Origin: Trichuris trichiura
Taxonomy: Eukaryota > Nematoda > Enoplea > Trichinellida > Trichuridae
Length of the DNA: 64,000 nt
Reading direction: 5' to 3'
NCBI GenBank assembly: GCA_037903355.1
Contig: JBAJFE010000038.1
Coordinates: 930,001-994,000, forward strand
Shown here: positions 60,101 through 64,000 of the stretch, piece by piece
Numbering within the stretch: position 1 is the stretch's first letter
How the letters are laid out: every line of letters starts with the position of its first letter
Position numbers and translations under genes: made by a program
The notes under the pieces: generated by a model
Told to the model about the DNA's origin: nothing
The model's input: the letters and a program-made list of their open reading frames with translations, nothing else
Databases searched by the model: none

Positions 60101-63100
60101 TGACTTGCATGCTATGCACATGATCGAAGAAAGAGCCCGCCTCTGCCAAGCTGCAATCACCATTATAATTTCGATACTTCCTATCTGTCACTGATACTGA
60201 CGACTCTTTTATAGCGTAGCGTTAATATTAAATTATTCTGAAGGTTGAAATATCTATTCTGATTTACGCATATGAGCTGAAAGAAATAGTAGAAAGTTGT
60301 TGCTCTTTACAGTCAGACAGTTGCATTATCAACACTGGCACGTACTTAAGGTTTTATATGGCTAACTAGCAGCACGGGAGCTTGAAAATGGGTTATCTGA
60401 TAATGGGCAAGTAGCCGTTCTTTAGAAAAGATAAAGTTGCTTCTTTCCCGTTTTTCTTTAACTTTTACTATAAAACGGAAATACCGCATCGTACATTCTC
60501 TGAGTCAGAAGCTATGCTCAGGTTTCGCCACTTCAAAGTAGCCAAACTATTGGAACAAAGTTTCAAAGCGGAAGAACTAGGTTTTTGCTCTACAGCGGGG
60601 TAAACAAAGTACATTTCACGAAGAAAGAAAAGGACATCGACTGCACAATTAAGGATAGTATTGAAAAGTTTCATGTTGAGTTTCTTTTACGGAAATTTTG
60701 TCCCGTTGATAATATTTTTATTATTCCGTAGCTTTCGGGTCAAACGAGACCCGTCTTCAGCGGTGTTAATATAAAGCAATGACGTAACGAAAATTCACGG
60801 TGTTCAAGACATCCATCAGGTCTTAGCAACTGTTTTCCCGCCAGAAGTAGGGGCGGGGAAACTGTTGCTAAAACCCCGTTCATTTTATAACCGCTGAAGA
60901 CGGACCACGACTGACCAGAACGCTCTGGAGATTAAAGTTATTTTACATATAACGGGACAATCATTCTGTAATAAGGGCACTTCATTATGAAAACTTATAG
61001 TCCCGTGGTTGTACCAAAACATCATATCTTCAGTATTGAAAAGTTTCCTCATAATTTACTGATTTATTATAAGTTGCACGATACGGATCTTTTACAAATA
61101 AGAAACCAAAGTGGAAACTTCCACATGAAAGTATCACTCAGGACTTGTACCATGAGGAACATCTCTGGCAGACAAGCGTTTCCAAAGCAAACTGACTTGC
61201 GGCGAAAAAGTTAACGAAAAATGAAAACAGAGCGAGTAAAGTGATCAGTTCAGTCATTTTGAGTCATTTCTAAGACTTTCTGAATACCTACTTTTGAATA
61301 ACGTACAACTCTTGCTTCCTCAGCTTGAGGCCAAAATGCTTACTGTTGTTACTCTCCAAAGAATAGGCCACGATATACTATGGGTCACAGGATATAGTTC
61401 ATGCGCAAATAAAAATACCAATTGGAAGACATTATGCTTTGGTCGATAAAAAAAATGATCAAAATAGGCGTTAGACAGCCGAAGTTCTTTCCTTTATTAA
61501 TGAGTAATTTCTTAGCTGACAGCCATCAAATCTTCCGGCTTGGAGTCCTTAATGTCAGAAATTATTAATAATACTGGCAAGTGTGATACTGAATATTACA
61601 ATAGAGGTAAGGAGATGCAGATGCTAAAGCCTGCTTAGTTCAGCTAGCACTGCAACCGCTTGCTGAGTATTCAAATGCAATCGAACTTTTAGGAATACGA
61701 ATCACACGGCGCAGAAGGATACGTTGAATGGAATGCATTAGTGCATGTTGGAGGTCTTTTTTCATGAAGAATTTGTTAACAAACCCGTTCAAGATTAGGA
61801 ATGTTAGTTGCTACAATGTTCAGAATAAGATTGAGGGCACTGTGTCAGACGAAACAAGAATCATTGCTACAGTTACCAAAGTTTCACGCTCACTGAATTG
61901 AAGTACAAATAATGATTTTCAATGAGAAAGTATGGTTAAGGCAGAAAGGTCTCCCAACTTCACGCGTTTCTTTTGTGCTCATTTTCATTTCCATGCATAG
62001 GTAGTATGGATTCCGTTGTCTTCTATGCCCTTAAGTAGACAAAATTGACAGAATTAATGTCTTGCACTAGCGAATGGATAAGCAGTTATCAGCAAAACGA
62101 CATAGCACAACTTTACTTCGGCTCAGAGCTGTCAAAACTCATTCGCTCCAAAAGTTCTGTACTCAAACGTAGGTTAGAAATCCTTATTTAGAGATCCACA
62201 TTTTTCTGATTTTCTCCTGAGGGAAATCTTGATTTGCTGAATACTGGGTGCTCTGAAACTCGTCCTTACTGTTTTGTCGTGTTCCACAGTTAGCACCCAT
62301 TTTACTGTGCGTCGGTTTCTGCAATCATAGCATAGTGACGGAGCACAATTATATCTTAATAGTATTTTTGAGCACAGGGTTTCGTCTAACGGGGTACCGT
62401 GTTTTCATATTTGTAATCTTTACGGAACGGCGCGTAGTAAAATAACCATGTATTGAAAGAAACCTGATACTTTTGCAACCCAACTGGTCCCAACATTAGC
62501 CGAACCAATAAATAATCGATTCAGCTGGTGATGGGACCAGGTGAATTCCTTCTATATTCTTGTGTATCTTTCTTATGTAGGTTCAGTCTCTTTTAATTTT
62601 TCTTTATTTCCTTGCTTCTTCATTCTTTTGCATAGGTAAGAAATTTATGGTTTCTGAGTACGTAGTACCGTTACTTAAGATGCCTCATCACTTAACAATC
62701 AATAAACGTATTTATTGCCAGCGCTTTCTGGTCTAGCGTTGACCCTTCATCAGCGGGGTGGATCAAGATTAGGGCCGAAATATTCGGTAATAAAAAAATT
62801 TATTGATTGGGAACTGACGGGACATCTTCCATAACCACATTACGTGCCCAACATGCGCTGCCCCGTACCAAAGTTACGCTTTCGAAGGTAATGGTAATCA
62901 ACTATTGCGCAAATGATTGAAATTGCTCAGCAAGATACTCATTCGAAAATGCTGTATTTAATTTGTGAATGCTTTGCTTTCATTAATTATCTTAATCATT
63001 TTAGTTTATCTTTGGTTCAAACCATTGCTACAGCTGTCCTCAAGTATCGACTTTCAGGCATTTACTGAAAGTAGTCAATACGATCAACTTAGAGCGGAAA

Positions 63101-64000
63101 ACCTTGATCTCAAAACCGAACTCGCAAGGACGAAAGGTGAGCAGAAGTGCTAAACCACCTTTGCTTGTGGACGGGTACTATACAATTAATAGTAAAATCG
63201 TAATAACTGATACTTTTATGATTGAATATAGTGACTATGCTTGAAACAACACCTCAAGTAATGGCTTTCATAACGCAGCTTCTTAGAATGAATAGTAAAA
63301 ATGTCTCTCAATTATGTATACTTTGCAGAAGTGAACGAAGCCTGCAAAAGAACCCTGAATGAAGAGATCATTCATCTACGTAAGGAGCTGGACGACTGTC
63401 AGCCAGAGATAACTAGCCGCGAGGCAGAGTTAGTTCGACTAAGAACGGCGCATGCAGACAGCAAGCGTCAACTAGCGCAAGCATTGCGCACTGTCGACCT
63501 CTTACGGAGAGAGGTAGTCACGCAAATAGTTCCTCTAAACAAACAAGAGTTTTATAGTTGAATGAGAAGGTAAAGTCCGAAACGGAGACCTTATGCAAAA
63601 AGCATAAAAACCGACAGAGCGACGTACAGCGCCTGACCAATCATTTACATCAGCTTGAACGACTTGCAGCCGAAGAAAGTCGAAAGCATCAGGAGGACGT
63701 AGAAAAATTAAATGAGCTAAACAAACGCCTGCTTGAATTGGAATTACAAGTGAAAAGAGAGCATGCTGTTGCTGAGCGGGTGAACTAGACTATCGTCTTT
63801 CGCTAGCAGTCACTCCATCAGCAACAAATACCTTCAGGTAACAGAGGAGAATGCTTGGTTGATTGAAGAAAACGCGCAGTTGCAAATGCGGCTTTCCAAA
63901 ACAATTGCGGAAACTAATCAGGTTGTTGTGATGAACCTGTTTACCGTTCGCCTTCTGTTAATAAATTGATATAAGGATGCCAATTCCGCAGGGATACTTG
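57120..64000 (+). CDS. Unrecognised coiled-coil protein, running off the right edge
   Basis: Proposed exons 57120-57265, 57317-57383, 57445-57469, 63005-63136, 63329-63513, 63558-63779, 63838-63921 and 63976 onward. All junctions are in phase. The N-terminus is basic (RWALRRKFRDFSADD) and enters a heptad-like stretch (YIHTLEQQIRILELQNSFL), then a Gln/Ser-rich linker. The right-hand exons are almost wholly coiled coil (ENLDLKTELARTK, EEIIHLRKELDD, QRLTNHLHQLERLAAEES, VEKLNELNKRLLELELQ). I do not recognise the family; a cytoskeletal, centrosomal or Golgi scaffold would fit such a coil, but nothing specific shows it. The right-hand exons are solid. Linking them to the left-hand exons across a 5.5-kb intron (donor GTAACA at 57470) is inference. 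Without that link the left piece reads on to a TAA at 57514 as a 94-aa product. Confidence 0.6.
58901..59117. mobile_element. 217-bp near-perfect palindrome
   Basis: Two arms of about 100 bp are inverted copies with roughly one mismatch per ten bases. Both contain GTTTTGCATNATGAAAAC ends, AACGGGAATCTATTCCGTAA, CCCGAAAGCTCCGGGTTA and AGAACCGCTGAAGAC. Only about 18 bp separate them (centre near 59008). This is the cleanest copy of the AGCTTTCGGGTC / TCTTCAGCGG module seen elsewhere. Confidence 0.85.
60672..61007. mobile_element. Composite foldback element
   Basis: The left side repeats the 29424 element (ATGTTGAGTTTC, TTTTGTCCCGTTGATAATAT, TATAAAGCAATGACGTAACG) but carries an inserted GCTTTCGGGTCAAACGAGAC module. 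The right side holds inverted partners (AACCGCTGAAGACGG; ATAACGGGACA; GTAATAAGGG). A nested hairpin with TAGCAACTGTTTTCCCGCC and GGCGGGGAAACTGTTGCTA stems is at 60826-60874. Confidence 0.75.
62690..62880. repeat. Diverged copy of the foldback module
   Basis: AATAAACGTATTTATT, AGCGCTTTCTGGTC, GACCCTTCATCAGCGG, ACGGGACA and CCCCGTACCAAAGTTAC occur in the same order as in the other family members, with more changes. It ends about 125 bp before the next coiled-coil exon. Confidence 0.5.

Noticed and set aside
1..64000. tRNA, rRNA, CRISPR or bacterial-type operon features
   Set aside because: No T-loop/anticodon sets, spaced direct repeats or rRNA cores were recognised by eye; a tRNAscan or Rfam run would be needed to exclude a diverged RNA gene.

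Overview
The window looks like nuclear DNA of an animal, most likely a nematode. Genes sit on both strands and are cut by many very short GT-AG introns (mostly 45-60 nt). One gene encodes a cuticlin-like ZP protein, another a patched-related (PTR) transporter, and a third an ABCC5/MRP-5 exporter. I think a clade I nematode (Trichuris/Trichinella/Soboliphyme relatives) is likely, but that is inference from gene content and intron style. There is no operon structure of bacterial type, no CRISPR and no rRNA; I saw no convincing tRNA.

Layout. 1-2475: no gene; an imperfect inverted repeat at about 410-1010. 2476-3666 (+): single-exon ZP/cuticlin-like membrane protein. 3865-5103 (-): MTERF3, tail-to-tail with it. 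5104-5899: divergent promoter region. 5900-8886 (+): Ku80 (XRCC5) in 16 exons. 8887-13336: no gene I can support. 13337-18863 (+): discoidin-domain receptor tyrosine kinase in 13 exons, with a weak antisense cereblon/CULT-like fragment in its 1.76-kb intron. 18906-19349 (-): TMEM60, 42 bp from the kinase stop. 19724-27955 (-): insulin-receptor-substrate protein (PH, PTB, three YxxM) in 13 exons, with a 3.8-kb intron inside the PH domain. 27956-34779: repeat-bearing intergenic space. 34780-46759 (+): ABCC5/MRP-5-like ABC transporter in 27 exons with a 4.6-kb, repeat-filled intron 2. 46760-53433: intergenic with a palindromic MITE. 53434-55980 (+): single-exon patched-related protein. 57120 to the right edge (+): start of an unrecognised coiled-coil gene with a probable 5.5-kb intron full of foldback repeats.

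All the spliced models were built by eye from splice signals and remembered homologues. Each complete model closes with an intact frame: Ku80 703 aa, DDR 842 aa, IRS 925 aa, ABCC5 1382 aa, MTERF3 377 aa. Several introns are multiples of three without stops, so raw ORFs run through them and give false insertions.

The genes do not form one pathway. The DDR and IRS genes both belong to tyrosine-kinase signalling and are separated only by TMEM60, but nothing in the sequence shows that they act together. The main unexplained content is a set of related foldback/MITE repeats, concentrated in the long introns and intergenic gaps, which share a short module resembling GCTTTCGGGTC...GACCCGTCTTCAGCGG.
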